In this document: piece by piece, positions 9,618 to 18,883 of the stretch
Layout: the number at the start of each line of letters is the position of its first letter
Position numbering within the stretch: position 1 is the stretch's first letter
Assembly: GCF_900103225.1 (NCBI RefSeq)
Contig: NZ_FNJH01000001.1
Coordinates: 1,517,533 to 1,581,532 of the forward strand
Reading direction: 5' to 3'
DNA: 64,000 nucleotides
Origin: Pseudomonas congelans
GTDB taxonomy: Bacteria; Pseudomonadota; Gammaproteobacteria; Pseudomonadales; Pseudomonadaceae
The notes under the pieces: model-generated
What the model was told of the DNA's origin: nothing
What the model saw: only the letters and a program-made list of their open reading frames with translations
Databases searched by the model: none
Program-made: the position numbers and the translations under genes

Positions 9618-10769
9618 GTGATCAAATTCCGACTCGCCAGCCTGCTGTCGCTGCTGACCCTGCAAGCCTGCACGTCAATGGCGGAAAGCGAAGAGCCGAA
9701 ACAGCGCTTTGAAGACTACCGTCAGCAGACCCTCGAGCTGATCCGCAGCCAGCGTAACTTCCAGACCGCCGACCACCAAGCAGAGCTGGGCTGGAACGCG
9801 CCGCGCCAGTGGACCCCGAGCGGTACGCCCAAAGGCGGCGTGCTGCTGGTGCACGGTCTGGGTGATTCGGCGTGGTCGTTTCACGACGTGGCACAGATGC
9901 TCGCCGCGCAGGGCTATCTGGTCCGAACCGTGTTGTTGCCGGGGCATGGCACCAAACCAGAAGACATGCTCGACGTGCGCCTCGAACAGTGGCAGCAGGT
10001 GGTGCGCGAACAGGCGCAGCAGCTCGGTCGCGAAGTGCCGAATGTCTATCTGGGCGGCTTTTCGACCGGTGCCAATCTGGTACTCGATTACGCCTATGGT
10101 CATGACGAAATCGCCGGGCTGCTCCTGTTTTCGCCGGCATTTCGCTCCAACAGCGGCTATGCCTGGCTGACACCGTGGATCGGCTGGGCGCGACCCTGGC
10201 TTGCCGCGCCGAACGAAGGCCTGCGCCCAATGCAGACACCGGTTCGCTACATGAACATGCCCACCAATGGTTTTGCCCAGTTCTATCGCAGCAGCGCGCT
10301 GGCCCAGGACCGCCTGCATCAGCGTCGCTATGACAAGCCGGTGTTCATCGCCATCGCCGAGCATGACTCGGTCCTTGATACTGATTACGTGCTGGATAAT
10401 TTCAGCCAGCGCTTCAGCAATCCCGCCAGTCGCCTGATCTGGTACGGCGACCTGCCCGCCCGGGCTGCCGATACGCCGCGCGTCGAGGTGCGCAAGGACT
10501 ACCTGCCGGAATACCGCATCAGCCGCTTTTCACACATGGGCCTGCTTTTTTCAGCGGACAATCCACTTTACGGCGTATCCGGCAGCCAGCGTATCTGCTG
10601 GAACGGCCAGAGCAAGGTGGACACCGCCAAATGCATGGCAGGCGAGCCGGTGTGGTATTCGGACTGGGGCTACACCGAGCCGGGCAAGATCCACGCGCGA
10701 CTGACCTTCAACCCGTATTTCGAGTGGCAGAGCCAAGTGCTGCTCGGCGTGCTGAACGCAACACCGTAG
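9618..10769 (+). CDS. Alpha/beta hydrolase lipoprotein (lysophospholipase-like)
   Basis: A 383-residue predicted lipoprotein. The signal peptide ends in a lipobox L-Q-A-C with the acylated Cys at residue 18, so the enzyme should be membrane-anchored and face the periplasm or cell surface. The hydrolase core has VLLVHGLGDSAWSF (oxyanion region), nucleophile Ser149 in G-F-S-T-G, a candidate acid in AIAEHDSVLD and a candidate His in FSHMGLLF. This resembles monoacylglycerol lipase/lysophospholipase-type enzymes. The start is a GTG, which gives the compact signal peptide. The gene is divergent from cdaR with about 170 bp between. Substrate unknown. Confidence 0.8.
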   Translation: MIKFRLASLLSLLTLQACTSMAESEEPKQRFEDYRQQTLELIRSQRNFQTADHQAELGWNAPRQWTPSGTPKGGVLLVHGLGDSAWSFHDVAQMLAAQGYLVRTVLLPGHGTKPEDMLDVRLEQWQQVVREQAQQLGREVPNVYLGGFSTGANLVLDYAYGHDEIAGLLLFSPAFRSNSGYAWLTPWIGWARPWLAAPNEGLRPMQTPVRYMNMPTNGFAQFYRSSALAQDRLHQRRYDKPVFIAIAEHDSVLDTDYVLDNFSQRFSNPASRLIWYGDLPARAADTPRVEVRKDYLPEYRISRFSHMGLLFSADNPLYGVSGSQRICWNGQSKVDTAKCMAGEPVWYSDWGYTEPGKIHARLTFNPYFEWQSQVLLGVLNATP

Positions 10770-10816
10770 TACGCAACCGCGGACCTTGTATCGTCGAAAC
10801 CGGGGAGCGAGGCATC

Positions 10817-10841
10817 TGCGGGAGCGAACCTGTTCGCGATG
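10817..10841. repeat. Pseudomonas REP-like palindrome
   Basis: Downstream of the lipoprotein hydrolase there is a GCGGGAGCGAAC-ct-GTTCGC palindrome. It has the GGGAGCGAA core typical of repetitive extragenic palindromes in fluorescent pseudomonads. Only one copy is seen in this window. It may also act as a 3'-end stabiliser of the hydrolase transcript. Confidence 0.6.
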
Positions 10842-11022
10842 GGCACCGCGCTACATGAAGCTCTTCGTGATGCCCCTCTAGTTTATACAAGGTGAAGTGG
10901 GCAGACGCTTACCCACAGTCGGCATGGCGGCAAGGATTTATGCTCGCCGGGAATACTACGGCAAATGGCGGCGATAAGAAGTAGTCGTCAGGACACCACG
11001 ACTCAAACAATCTGGCCACTTC

Positions 11023-12216
11023 TTAGTTTTTCCCGTATTGGAGGCTTCCGATCATCGCTACGCCTTCCGAGTAGAGCACAACCTGCTCGGGCTGAAAAAA
11101 GTGCCCTGGATTCAGTAAGATCTCGTCCTCAGTAGCGAGATGATCAGGAGCAACGTTGGGGTAGGCGCTAGCCTTTGTCGCGTTAACACTGATACCGGCG
11201 ACATTGCTGCTTTTAAAATAATAGAGAATAGAGTCAGTTCCGCACTCATTGCTCTGCACAGCCCGAAGCGCATCACGCCGTAGAATTTCAGACTCTTCAG
11301 AGTTATTGTTGAGGTCTACCGTGTACATAGGCCTTCCCAAATCCTCGTGATTTTGGATATCTGAAAACTCAAGTGCCACGTCATAGTTCGAGGTCGTGCT
11401 GAGGAAACCATTGAAATGTATGGCATTACCATCAAGCGCCGACAAAAGCGTGTTGACGCCATTAACTTGTGTCGTGACTGGATTATCACCACCACTGGCG
11501 CCCTTTAAAAGGGGAATGTCTGACAGGCGCGGACTGCTATGTATGAACTCTAACAGGATTCGGGTCGGTTCTGCCAAGCGCTCAGCCAGGCGCGTCCTGA
11601 TCTCGTCAATGTCGTCTTCGCTCAAGTCTGATGCATCGTCATGTCTGTTAGTAAAATCGCGGATGAATTGCTCTACCGCCTGCGGGCCACTGACCCCCGT
11701 GTGGTGAAGATAATGCTCGAGCGACGGATAGCCCATAGCGCTTATATTCATTAGAAGGTTATCACCGTGGGGGCCCTGATAATCGTCCAGCGCTTCAATA
11801 ATAGTGTCTATGTCCTGGCGAGAAAAGCGTTGGATATGATGCTGACTCAGCCTGGAGATGACCTCATAGGTGGCGTCTAAACTACGAAGATCAAGCGTCG
11901 ATATGGCATGCATATCCCTTTCGGCCTTTTGCGACAGGTGAGCATCGTTAGCCAGGATCTGTTGAGTCTTGCGTGAAGAGACAGCCAAGCGCCCTCGGTC
12001 CGCCATCATGGAAGTTCTTTGCGTTGGAAATGCCGAGGTAAAGCCCGACCGACACAACGGCGTCATGCTTACTTGCTGCCCCTTGACAATGCCCATACCG
12101 GCGCCAGGTCGCATGACCGGGCGAGGAGCGACTGCCTGGGGTGCTTGTTGCGAGGCCAGAGGATGGGCATTAATGTAAGGATTAAAGTGGTTAGCATTGT
12201 TAATCGGATAGGGCAT
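11023..12216 (-). CDS. Candidate type III effector, ADP-ribosyltransferase-like, with Lys in place of the catalytic Arg (copy B)
   Basis: A 397-residue protein that I cannot match to a named effector. The first 50 residues are Asn/Pro/Ala/Gln-rich with no acidic residue in the first 12 and Pro at position 4, as in P. syringae T3SS secretion signals. Residues about 95-235 look helical. The C-terminal part has the layout of an R-S-E ADP-ribosyltransferase: P-L-L-K-G (Lys238 where Arg is expected), F-L-S-T-T-S (271-276) and E-D-E (363-365), an E-x-E motif typical of Arg-modifying enzymes. The ATG at 12216 has GAGGT upstream. It follows the disrupted copy A by 74 bp and probably shares its hrp box. 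Base composition is more A/T-rich than the flanks. It could be a catalytically dead or altered effector, or an accessory to copy A. Confidence 0.72.
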   Translation of the reverse strand: MPYPINNANHFNPYINAHPLASQQAPQAVAPRPVMRPGAGMGIVKGQQVSMTPLCRSGFTSAFPTQRTSMMADRGRLAVSSRKTQQILANDAHLSQKAERDMHAISTLDLRSLDATYEVISRLSQHHIQRFSRQDIDTIIEALDDYQGPHGDNLLMNISAMGYPSLEHYLHHTGVSGPQAVEQFIRDFTNRHDDASDLSEDDIDEIRTRLAERLAEPTRILLEFIHSSPRLSDIPLLKGASGGDNPVTTQVNGVNTLLSALDGNAIHFNGFLSTTSNYDVALEFSDIQNHEDLGRPMYTVDLNNNSEESEILRRDALRAVQSNECGTDSILYYFKSSNVAGISVNATKASAYPNVAPDHLATEDEILLNPGHFFQPEQVVLYSEGVAMIGSLQYGKN

Positions 12217-12290
12217 TTCAGACCTCAATGAGTATCGGGTTAATTCAAAAAGAAAATGTATAGGCTGGCTTTTAGACGGCGCTCGAGCTT

Positions 12291-13049
12291 TCAGTCAAGT
12301 TGAAGTGGAGGCTTGAACAACGCCGATGACTGCAAACCGTCATCGTGCCTTATGAGCAACTCTGGGTGAACATGACCTGGCGCTAGCAGAATCTCATCTT
12401 CTTTACTCATAGCATGCCCACGATCGCTATTTGGATTGGCAGCGCGCTCGGTAGCATTGACACCGATTGCAGCGACGTTAGACGTCTTCATTAGATACAA
12501 AACCGACTTTGAAGACTTGTGGCACTCTCCCCTTTCTAAAGCGAGTATCGCATCCCGCCGAAGAAGTTCATTGCGAGGTTCATTACTGGTTAAATCGATG
12601 GTGTAACGAGGATTGCCAAAGCCGATGCTCGACAACTTCCCTGTGAAATCCATAGCCGCTTCAAAACTGGACGTTGTACTGAGGAATCCATTGAAATAAA
12701 GAGAGTCTCCCTCCAGCATTGAATGGAGTGCACCCTCAATGGAATGCATAGGATCCTCACGCCCGACGGAACCTCTGAGCAAGGGAACCGAGGAGAACTT
12801 CGGTACGCTGGATAAATGATTAATCAAATTCCGCACCGGGTCTTGAAGTCGAACCTCTATACGATTGAGAGTGACCACGATTCAGTGCCACCGGCTTCTC
12901 TGTAGTCTTTGATTTGAGCGAGCGGTCTTGAATGAACCCACGGCAGTGTTAACAGCACCGGTATTTTGCGCAGTGTACGGAGCTGCTTGCTGATTAGCTG
13001 CGTGACAGGCTGCGGTGGAGAAATTGTTGGCGTTAAGATTGACAGGCAT
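12291..13049 (-). pseudogene. Candidate type III effector, ADP-ribosyltransferase-like, interrupted by one in-frame TGA (copy A)
   Basis: An ATG at 13049 opens a 55-residue frame beginning M-P-V-N-L-N-A-N-N-F, similar to the start of copy B (M-P-Y-P-I-N-N-A-N-H-F) and with no acidic residue at all. It meets a TGA at 12882-12884. The same frame then continues without a break to 12291, encoding 195 more residues with P-L-L-R-G (Arg92), F-L-S-T-T-S and E-D-E, a complete R-S-E triad. Without the stop the product would be 252 residues. Compared with copy B, about 146 residues between the N-terminal signal and the catalytic domain are absent. A perfect hrp box lies 30 bp upstream of the ATG. The TGA is best read as an inactivating nonsense mutation; readthrough or a sequencing error are alternatives. 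Confidence 0.75.
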
Positions 13050-13079
13050 CGTAGCTGCTCTCAGTGAACCGTATGCGCA

Positions 13080-13108
13080 TGAGTGGCAACTTGCGCTAAA
13101 ACGGTTCC
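13080..13108 (-). promoter_or_regulatory. hrp box (HrpL-dependent promoter)
   Basis: On the minus strand the sequence reads GGAACC, 16 bases, then CCACTCA. This is an exact fit to the P. syringae consensus GGAACC-N15/16-CCACNNA bound by the ECF sigma factor HrpL. It sits 30 bp upstream of the ATG at 13049 and is oriented toward the two effector-like genes. No second hrp box is visible in the 74 bp between them, so both probably depend on this one. Confidence 0.92.
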
Positions 13109-13163
13109 CCGGCCGTTTACATTGCTTTAATGCCAGATCTTCTGCGGCTGTACGGGCCCGCGC

Positions 13164-13877
13164 CTACTCCAGCGGAACCAGCCGCTCACGGCTGTTGCTC
13201 AGGTGCGTCCACATCGCCGCGCGCGCTGCATCCGGGTCCTTGCGGCGAATGGCACTGAGCAATGCCTCGTGTTCCAGGTTGGCCAGATAGCCCTGATGCG
13301 CGAGGTTGTTGCCTGCCCGCTCGCTCGATGCAATGCGGCTGCGCGGGATGATCGCACTGCCCAGGTGTTGCATGATCTCCAGAAAATACGGGTTGCCGGT
13401 GGCTTCGGCGATCAGCATGTGGAAGCGTTTGTCAGCCTCGACGCAGCTGTCGTCGTTGGCCAGCAGGTCCTGATAATCGTCCAGCGCCTGACGCATGGCC
13501 GCCAGTTGCTCGTCGGTACGGCGCACAGCTGCCAGCGCCACGGCCTGGGTTTCCAGGCCGATACGCAGTTCGATGATATCGCGCACCCTGGAAACGGTCT
13601 CGACCTTGAGGCGCAGCCCGGTCTGGTCACTGCGCTCGAGCACGAAGGTGCCGATGCCGTGATGGGTCACCACCAGCCCGGACGCCTGCAGCTTGGAAAT
13701 CGCTTCACGCACCACGGTGCGGCTGACGCCATGCTCGCGGACGATCTGGTTCTCGGACGGCAGCTTCTGACCAGGCGCGATCTTGCCAAGCAGAATGCGC
13801 TGGCTCAGTTCGGTCACCAGATCGGTGGCCAGGCTGTGCTGACGGCGTTTTGGCGCGGTGCTGGCAGGCTCTTGCAT
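13164..13877 (-). CDS. FadR-subfamily GntR regulator, probably of glucarate genes
   Basis: A 237-residue GntR-family protein. The N-terminal winged HTH includes GQKLPSENQIVREHGVSRTVVREAISKLQASGLV (about residues 35-72). The C-terminal FCD all-helical domain carries the metal/ligand residues seen in RIGLETQAVAL, DKRFHMLIAEATGN and LEHEALLSAI. The ATG at 13877 fits family N-termini better than the upstream alternative. It is divergent from the glucarate transporter gene, and the 439 bp between them hold a perfect TNGTNNNACNA palindrome, the operator type used by this subfamily. Likely role: repressor relieved by a sugar diacid or a downstream metabolite (inferred). Confidence 0.87.
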   Translation of the reverse strand: MQEPASTAPKRRQHSLATDLVTELSQRILLGKIAPGQKLPSENQIVREHGVSRTVVREAISKLQASGLVVTHHGIGTFVLERSDQTGLRLKVETVSRVRDIIELRIGLETQAVALAAVRRTDEQLAAMRQALDDYQDLLANDDSCVEADKRFHMLIAEATGNPYFLEIMQHLGSAIIPRSRIASSERAGNNLAHQGYLANLEHEALLSAIRRKDPDAARAAMWTHLSNSRERLVPLE

Positions 13878-14316
13878 ACTGAATGAATCCTGACTTGTCT
13901 GTTTACGCTGCCTTATGACGGCCATGGAGGCGCAAATAAGGAGCTGGGTACGTTCGAATGCCGGGTTTGAAAGCCCTGCACAGTTGTCTTACTTGTATTA
14001 CAACTCATTCCAGGCTGTCAAAGCTCCCGTTTCAATCCACCCTACCTCCCATCAGCCATCGCGTTGCTGTCAACGGCCATACTCAGCTGATGCACACAAT
14101 GTAAAACCCCAGCATTTACTGGGTATAAATTTTAAATTATTACCGTCATACAGACCCAATACGCCTGCACAGGGGCAGATTACAAGGCGCTAAAAATCTT
14201 GCAGATCGTCACCGTCGGGGGATTGCACAACCACTTTTTACTTGTATGATGACCGACAATGCGAAGGACACACTTCGCACATACCCGCATAAAAACAACG
14301 AGTGGGAGATTCAACT
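13878..14316. other. Divergent regulatory region between the FadR-type gene and gudP
   Basis: 439 bp without a gene. It contains the TTGTATTACAA palindrome at 13993-14003, an A/T-rich stretch around 14105-14160, and a degenerate TTGTATGATGA at 14242-14252 closer to gudP that could be a second weaker operator or part of the promoter. No small ORF with a convincing ribosome-binding site was found. Confidence 0.5.
13993..14003. promoter_or_regulatory. Candidate operator for the FadR-type regulator
   Basis: TTGTATTACAA is an exact match to the TNGTNNNACNA palindrome recognised by FadR-subfamily GntR regulators. It lies about 115 bp upstream of the regulator's own start, so it could mediate autoregulation as well as control of gudP-gudD. 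Assigned from pattern and position only. Confidence 0.55.
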
Positions 14317-15663
14317 GTGAGCACATCCAATTCCGGGATGGCCGACGGCACAGGTTCGGTTCTGAATTCAGCCGTATCGAAGGTCAAACGTCACGTCCTG
14401 CCGCTTTTCGTCATCATGTTCATCGTCAACTACATCGACCGGGTCAACATCGGCTTCGTGCGTTCGCACATGGAGCATGACCTGGGTATCGGCGCTGCAG
14501 CCTATGGGCTGGGTGCCGGACTGTTCTTCATCGGCTATGCCCTCTTCGAAGTCCCTTCCAACATCCTCCTGCAGAAAGTCGGCGCGCGTATCTGGCTGAC
14601 GCGAATCATGCTGACCTGGGGCATCGTTGCGGCCTGCATGGCCTTCATTCAGAACGAAACCCACTTCTACATCCTGCGCTTTCTGCTCGGCGTGGCCGAA
14701 GCCGGTTTCTTTCCAGGCGTGATCTACTACTTCACCCGTTGGCTGCCCGGTGTCGAGCGTGGCAAGGCGATTGCCATCTTCCTCAGCGGCTCGGCCATTG
14801 CCTCGCTGATCTCGGGCCCGCTGTCCGGCCTGCTGCTGCAAATCACCGGTTTCGGCCTGAAAGGCTGGCAGTGGATGTACTTCATCGAAGGCATGTTCTC
14901 GGTCGGCCTGTGCTTCTTCGTCTGGTTCTGGCTGGACTCCAAACCACACGATGCCAAGTGGCTGACCCGCGAGGAACAGGATGCACTGGTCAACGCCATC
15001 GATGCCGAACAGGCTGCCCGTGAAGCCGCGACGCCAGTCAAAGCCTCCATCGGCAAACTGCTCAAGGACGGTCAGATCATTCTGTTCTGCCTGATCTACT
15101 TCTTCATCCAGCTGACGATTTATGCAGCGACGTTCTGGCTGCCGAGCATCATCCGCAAAATGGGCGACCTGACTGACTTCGAAGTCGGCATGTTCAACTC
15201 CATTCCGTGGCTGCTGTCGATCATCGGCATGTACGCGTTCGCCACGCTGTCCGCCAAGTGGAAACGCCAGCAAGCCTGGGTAGCCATTGCGTTGCTGATT
15301 GCCGCTGCCGGGATGTTCATGTCGACCACTGGCAGCCCGATCTTCGCCTTCGTTGCCATCTGCTTCGCAGCACTGGGCTTCAAATCGGCTTCTTCGTTGT
15401 TCTGGCCGATCCCGCAGGCCTATCTGGACGCGCGGATCGCCGCTGCGGTCATCGCACTGATCAATTCGGTGGGCAACCTCGGCGGCTTCGTGGCACCCAC
15501 CACATTCGGCCTGCTGGAAGAACACACCGGCTCGATCCAGGGCGGACTGTACGGTCTGACAGCCACCTCGATCATCGCCGCGATCATTGTTTTCGCCGCG
15601 CGCAATACCCCCAAGCCTGGCGCGACGCCGGTCGCCGCCATTCAGACGCCGGCGACCCACTGA
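14317..15663 (+). CDS. gudP: Glucarate/galactarate MFS transporter (GudP type)
   Basis: A 448-residue major facilitator of the anion:cation symporter (ACS) family with about 12 TM helices. Key segments are [16 protein letters not shown] in TM1 (the N-Y-x-D-R signature of hexuronate and glucarate transporters), [19 protein letters not shown] and [18 protein letters not shown]. It should import D-glucarate or a related sugar diacid with protons across the inner membrane. The start is a GTG at 14317 preceded by GGGAG; an in-frame GTG 15 bases upstream lacks a site. It lies 64 bp upstream of gudD, and the pair is presumably one transcript. Confidence 0.88.
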   Translation: MSTSNSGMADGTGSVLNSAVSKVKRHVLPLFVIMFIVNYIDRVNIGFVRSHMEHDLGIGAAAYGLGAGLFFIGYALFEVPSNILLQKVGARIWLTRIMLTWGIVAACMAFIQNETHFYILRFLLGVAEAGFFPGVIYYFTRWLPGVERGKAIAIFLSGSAIASLISGPLSGLLLQITGFGLKGWQWMYFIEGMFSVGLCFFVWFWLDSKPHDAKWLTREEQDALVNAIDAEQAAREAATPVKASIGKLLKDGQIILFCLIYFFIQLTIYAATFWLPSIIRKMGDLTDFEVGMFNSIPWLLSIIGMYAFATLSAKWKRQQAWVAIALLIAAAGMFMSTTGSPIFAFVAICFAALGFKSASSLFWPIPQAYLDARIAAAVIALINSVGNLGGFVAPTTFGLLEEHTGSIQGGLYGLTATSIIAAIIVFAARNTPKPGATPVAAIQTPATH

Positions 15664-15727
15664 TGCACGTGCGCAGCCGCTTTTTCATCGGTCATATTTT
15701 CAAGGCCTTACGTTTAAAGGACCCGTC

Positions 15728-17080
15728 ATGAACATTCAGCAATCCAATATCACCAGCAAGGCCCCCGTCATTACTGAAATGCAGGTAGTGCCCGTGGCTG
15801 GCCATGACGACATGCTGCTCAACCTGAGCGGTGCACATGGCCCCTACTTCACCCGCAACGTGGTCATTCTCAAGGACAACGCCGGGCATGTCGGCGTGGG
15901 CGAAGTGCCTGGCGGCGAGCTGATTCGCCAGACGCTGGAAGACGCGCGATCGCTGGTAGTCGGCAGCAGCATCGGCACTTATCAGAAGATCCTCAACGAG
16001 GCACGCAAGGCGTTTGCCGATCGGGACTCCGGTGGCCGTGGCTTGCAGACGTTCGACCTGCGCATTGCCATTCATGCGGTCACCGCGCTGGAGGCGGCGC
16101 TCCTCGACCTGCTCGGCCAGCATCTGGAGGTGCCGGTTGCGGCACTGCTGGGCGAAGGTCAGCAACGCGATCAGGTCGAGATGCTGGGTTACCTGTTTTA
16201 TGTCGGCGACCAGCGCAAGACCGATCTGGCGTACCGCAGCGAACCCGAGGCCGATAATGACTGGTTCCGTATCCGTCACGAAGAAGCACTGACCCCGGAG
16301 GCCGTGGTGCGCCTGGCCGAAGCCGCGCATCAGCGTTACGGTTTTCAGGACTTCAAGCTCAAGGGCGGCGTGTTGAGCGGCGACCAGGAAATCGAAGCGG
16401 TGACTGCGCTCGCCGAACGCTTTCCCGATGCGCGCATTACGCTGGACCCGAACGGTGCCTGGTCGCTCAAGGAAGCGATCCGCCTGTGCCGCGATCAGCA
16501 TCACGTGCTGGCCTACGCCGAAGACCCGTGCGGCGCGGAAAACGGTTATTCCGGTCGTGAAGTGATGGCCGAATTCCGCCGCGCTACCGGCCTCAGGACG
16601 GCCACCAACATGATCGCCACCGACTGGCGGGAAATGGGTCACGCCATTCAGCTGCAGTCAGTGGACATTCCACTGGCCGACCCGCACTTCTGGACCATGC
16701 AGGGCTCGGTACGGGTAGCGCAGATGTGCAACGAGTGGGGCCTGACCTGGGGCTCGCACTCCAACAACCATTTCGATATTTCCCTGGCGATGTTCACCCA
16801 CGTAGCGGCTGCAGCGCCGGGCAATATCACCGCCATCGATACGCACTGGATCTGGCAGGACGGTCAGCGTCTGACCAAGGCGCCGCTGCAAATCGTCGGT
16901 GGCAAGGTCGAGGTCCCGAAGAAACCGGGGCTCGGTGTCGAGCTGGACATGGACCAGTTGGCCAAGGCTCATGAACTGTACAAAGGCATGGGCCTGGGCG
17001 CTCGGAATGACGCGGTGGCCATGCAGTTTCTGATCCCGGACTGGAAATTCAACAACAAGCAGCCTTGTCTGGTGCGTTGA
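15728..17080 (+). CDS. gudD: D-glucarate dehydratase
   Basis: A 450-residue enolase-superfamily enzyme of the glucarate dehydratase group. Visible features are the capping domain start ([31 protein letters not shown]), the catalytic Lys in FKLKGG, metal ligands in TLDPNGAW and YAEDPCG, the catalytic His in SHSNNHF and the later acidic site in AIDTHWIWQ. It converts D-glucarate to 5-dehydro-4-deoxy-D-glucarate in the cytosol. Length fits the family. The ATG has AAAGGA upstream. It follows gudP and ends at a strong terminator. Confidence 0.95.
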   Translation: MNIQQSNITSKAPVITEMQVVPVAGHDDMLLNLSGAHGPYFTRNVVILKDNAGHVGVGEVPGGELIRQTLEDARSLVVGSSIGTYQKILNEARKAFADRDSGGRGLQTFDLRIAIHAVTALEAALLDLLGQHLEVPVAALLGEGQQRDQVEMLGYLFYVGDQRKTDLAYRSEPEADNDWFRIRHEEALTPEAVVRLAEAAHQRYGFQDFKLKGGVLSGDQEIEAVTALAERFPDARITLDPNGAWSLKEAIRLCRDQHHVLAYAEDPCGAENGYSGREVMAEFRRATGLRTATNMIATDWREMGHAIQLQSVDIPLADPHFWTMQGSVRVAQMCNEWGLTWGSHSNNHFDISLAMFTHVAAAAPGNITAIDTHWIWQDGQRLTKAPLQIVGGKVEVPKKPGLGVELDMDQLAKAHELYKGMGLGARNDAVAMQFLIPDWKFNNKQPCLVR

Positions 17081-17133
17081 ATCGGTCCGAAATTCGCAGT
17101 TGACTCGCCGCCTGTTCATTCTCCGGCTGGCAC

Positions 17134-17166
17134 ACGGCGCGCAACCCCCTTGCGCGCCGTTTTTTT
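17134..17166 (+). terminator. Rho-independent terminator after gudD
   Basis: An 11-bp perfect G/C-rich stem (ACGGCGCGCAA / TTGCGCGCCGT) with a five-C loop is followed by a run of T. It closes the gudP-gudD transcript. Confidence 0.92.
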
Positions 17167-17231
17167 AATCGAATTCGGCTTGCCGAAGCGGCATGCTACT
17201 GTCTGGTAATGTCCAGTAACGATTAGACCGC

Positions 17232-17885
17232 ATGCGCCATCTCGCCCGCACACGCCCTCGCCTCACCCTTGCCGCCCTGGTCGGCCTGACCGCAGGCATC
17301 GCCTGGTCCTGGCTCATCCCTCAATCGACACTGACCCAGAGCCTGCTGACTGGCTGGGACACGGGAGTATGGCTTTATCTGATCATGATTTTCATCCGCA
17401 CGTTGCGCAGCGATGCCGACGATGTGCGGCGCGTCGCGATGAGAGAAGACGAAAACGCGGGGGTCATTCTGGTCACGGTCTGCGTTGCGGCGCTGGCCAG
17501 TCTGGCCGCAATCATTTTTGAAATCGCCAGCAGCAAAGGCCTTTCCAACGACGCCAAGATGCTTCACCACGCCTTCACAGGACTGACGGTCATCGGTTCC
17601 TGGCTGATGATCGGCGTGATCTTCAGCCTGCATTACGCACGCATGTTCTACACCTGGAAAGGCAAGGAGCCCGCACTGGCGTTTGTGGGTGGCGAAAAGA
17701 ACCCCGATTACTGGGACTTTCTGTACTTTTCGTTCACCCTCAGCGTCGCAGTGCAAACCTCCGACGTTGGCGTAGCGACGCGCGAAATGCGAAAGGTCGT
17801 GCTCGGCCAGTCGTTGATCTGCTTTGTGTTCAACACCGCGATTCTGGGCTTTTCGATCAACATCGCCGCCAGCCTGTTCAATTAG
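17232..17885 (+). CDS. DUF1345-family inner-membrane protein
   Basis: A 217-residue membrane protein with four to five hydrophobic segments. It matches the DUF1345 pattern: [13 protein letters not shown], the Asp-rich loop [22 protein letters not shown], then [11 protein letters not shown] and [26 protein letters not shown]. The family has no established function; the TSDV loop resembles ion-channel-like filters but that is only a likeness. It starts 65 bp after the gudD terminator and lies 41 bp before the hydroxyacid dehydrogenase, so these two may be co-transcribed. Confidence 0.82.
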   Translation: MRHLARTRPRLTLAALVGLTAGIAWSWLIPQSTLTQSLLTGWDTGVWLYLIMIFIRTLRSDADDVRRVAMREDENAGVILVTVCVAALASLAAIIFEIASSKGLSNDAKMLHHAFTGLTVIGSWLMIGVIFSLHYARMFYTWKGKEPALAFVGGEKNPDYWDFLYFSFTLSVAVQTSDVGVATREMRKVVLGQSLICFVFNTAILGFSINIAASLFN

Positions 17886-17926
17886 CGTTTGCCTTGAAAA
17901 CAATCCCATCAAGAGGCCTTCAGACA

Positions 17927-18883
17927 ATGACCCCATTGAAAATCGCGGTACTCGACGACTGGCAAAACGTAGCCAGCGATGTGGTGGACTGGTCAGTGCT
18001 CGGCTCAGTGGGCAAGGTCAGTTTTCTGCATGACTACCCTGCTGATACATCGACCATGGCGCAGCGCTTGCGAGATTTCGACATCATTTGCGTGATGCGC
18101 GAGCGAACCCTGTTCGATGCGGCGCTGCTCAGCCAGTTGCCGGCGCTGAAACTGCTGGTCACCGGTGGCATGCGCAATGCAGCGATCGATACTGCTGCGG
18201 CGAAGCGTCAGGGCGTTGTGGTGTGCGGAACTGAAAGTTATAAGCATGCGGCACCGGAGCTGACCTGGGCGCTGATCATGGGCATCACCCGTAACCTGGT
18301 GGCCGAGGCCAACTCGTTGCGCGCCGGCAACTGGCAGGTCGGACTGGGCAGCGACCTGCATGGCAAAACCCTGGGTATTCTCGGCCTGGGCAGTATCGGT
18401 AAGTGGATCGCCCGCTACGGGCAGGCCTTCGGCATGAAAGTCATTGCCTGGAGCCAGAACCTGACACCAGAAGCTGCTGCCGAGTCAGGCGTCGTCCATG
18501 TCAGCAAACAGCAACTGTTCGAACAGGCCGATGTGCTGTCGGTGCACCTGGTGCTCAGCGATCGCAGCCGTGGCCTGGTGGACGCAGAAGCACTGAGCTG
18601 GATGAAGCCCGACGCTTATCTGATCAACTCGTCACGCGGCCCGATCATCGATCAGGCCGCGCTGATCGAAACATTGCGCCAGCGCAGAATCGCCGGCGCT
18701 GCGCTGGACGTCTTCGACATCGAACCGCTGCCGGCCGACCACCCGTTCCGCACACTGGACAACGTGCTGGCGACCCCGCACATCGGTTACGTCACCGAGA
18801 ACAACTACCGGACTTTCTACGGGCAGATGATCGAAGACATCCAGGCGTGGCATGTGGGGTCGCCGATTCGGGTGTTTGGCTGA
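17927..18883 (+). CDS. D-2-hydroxyacid dehydrogenase
   Basis: A 318-residue NAD(P)-dependent D-isomer 2-hydroxyacid dehydrogenase. The Rossmann signature is GILGLGSIGKW, the catalytic Arg is in SSRGPIID, Glu in DIEPLP and His in TPHIGY. Such enzymes interconvert 2-oxo acids and D-2-hydroxy acids in the cytosol. The closest pattern is the stand-alone PGDH-like/glyoxylate reductase group rather than true SerA, as no ACT domain follows. The ATG at 17927 has AGAGG upstream. The true substrate cannot be named; nearness to glucarate genes may be coincidental. Confidence 0.87.
   Translation: MTPLKIAVLDDWQNVASDVVDWSVLGSVGKVSFLHDYPADTSTMAQRLRDFDIICVMRERTLFDAALLSQLPALKLLVTGGMRNAAIDTAAAKRQGVVVCGTESYKHAAPELTWALIMGITRNLVAEANSLRAGNWQVGLGSDLHGKTLGILGLGSIGKWIARYGQAFGMKVIAWSQNLTPEAAAESGVVHVSKQQLFEQADVLSVHLVLSDRSRGLVDAEALSWMKPDAYLINSSRGPIIDQAALIETLRQRRIAGAALDVFDIEPLPADHPFRTLDNVLATPHIGYVTENNYRTFYGQMIEDIQAWHVGSPIRVFG

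Noticed and set aside
12291..12878. The ART-like half of copy A as an independent gene starting at GTG 12878
   Set aside because: There is no ribosome-binding site before this GTG. The frame continues upstream, through one TGA, into a T3SS-like N-terminus with its own ATG and hrp box.
14368..15660. A 430-codon open frame on the minus strand over gudP
   Set aside because: It is rich in Arg, Gln, Asp and Glu without family features; gudP on the other strand has all MFS signatures.
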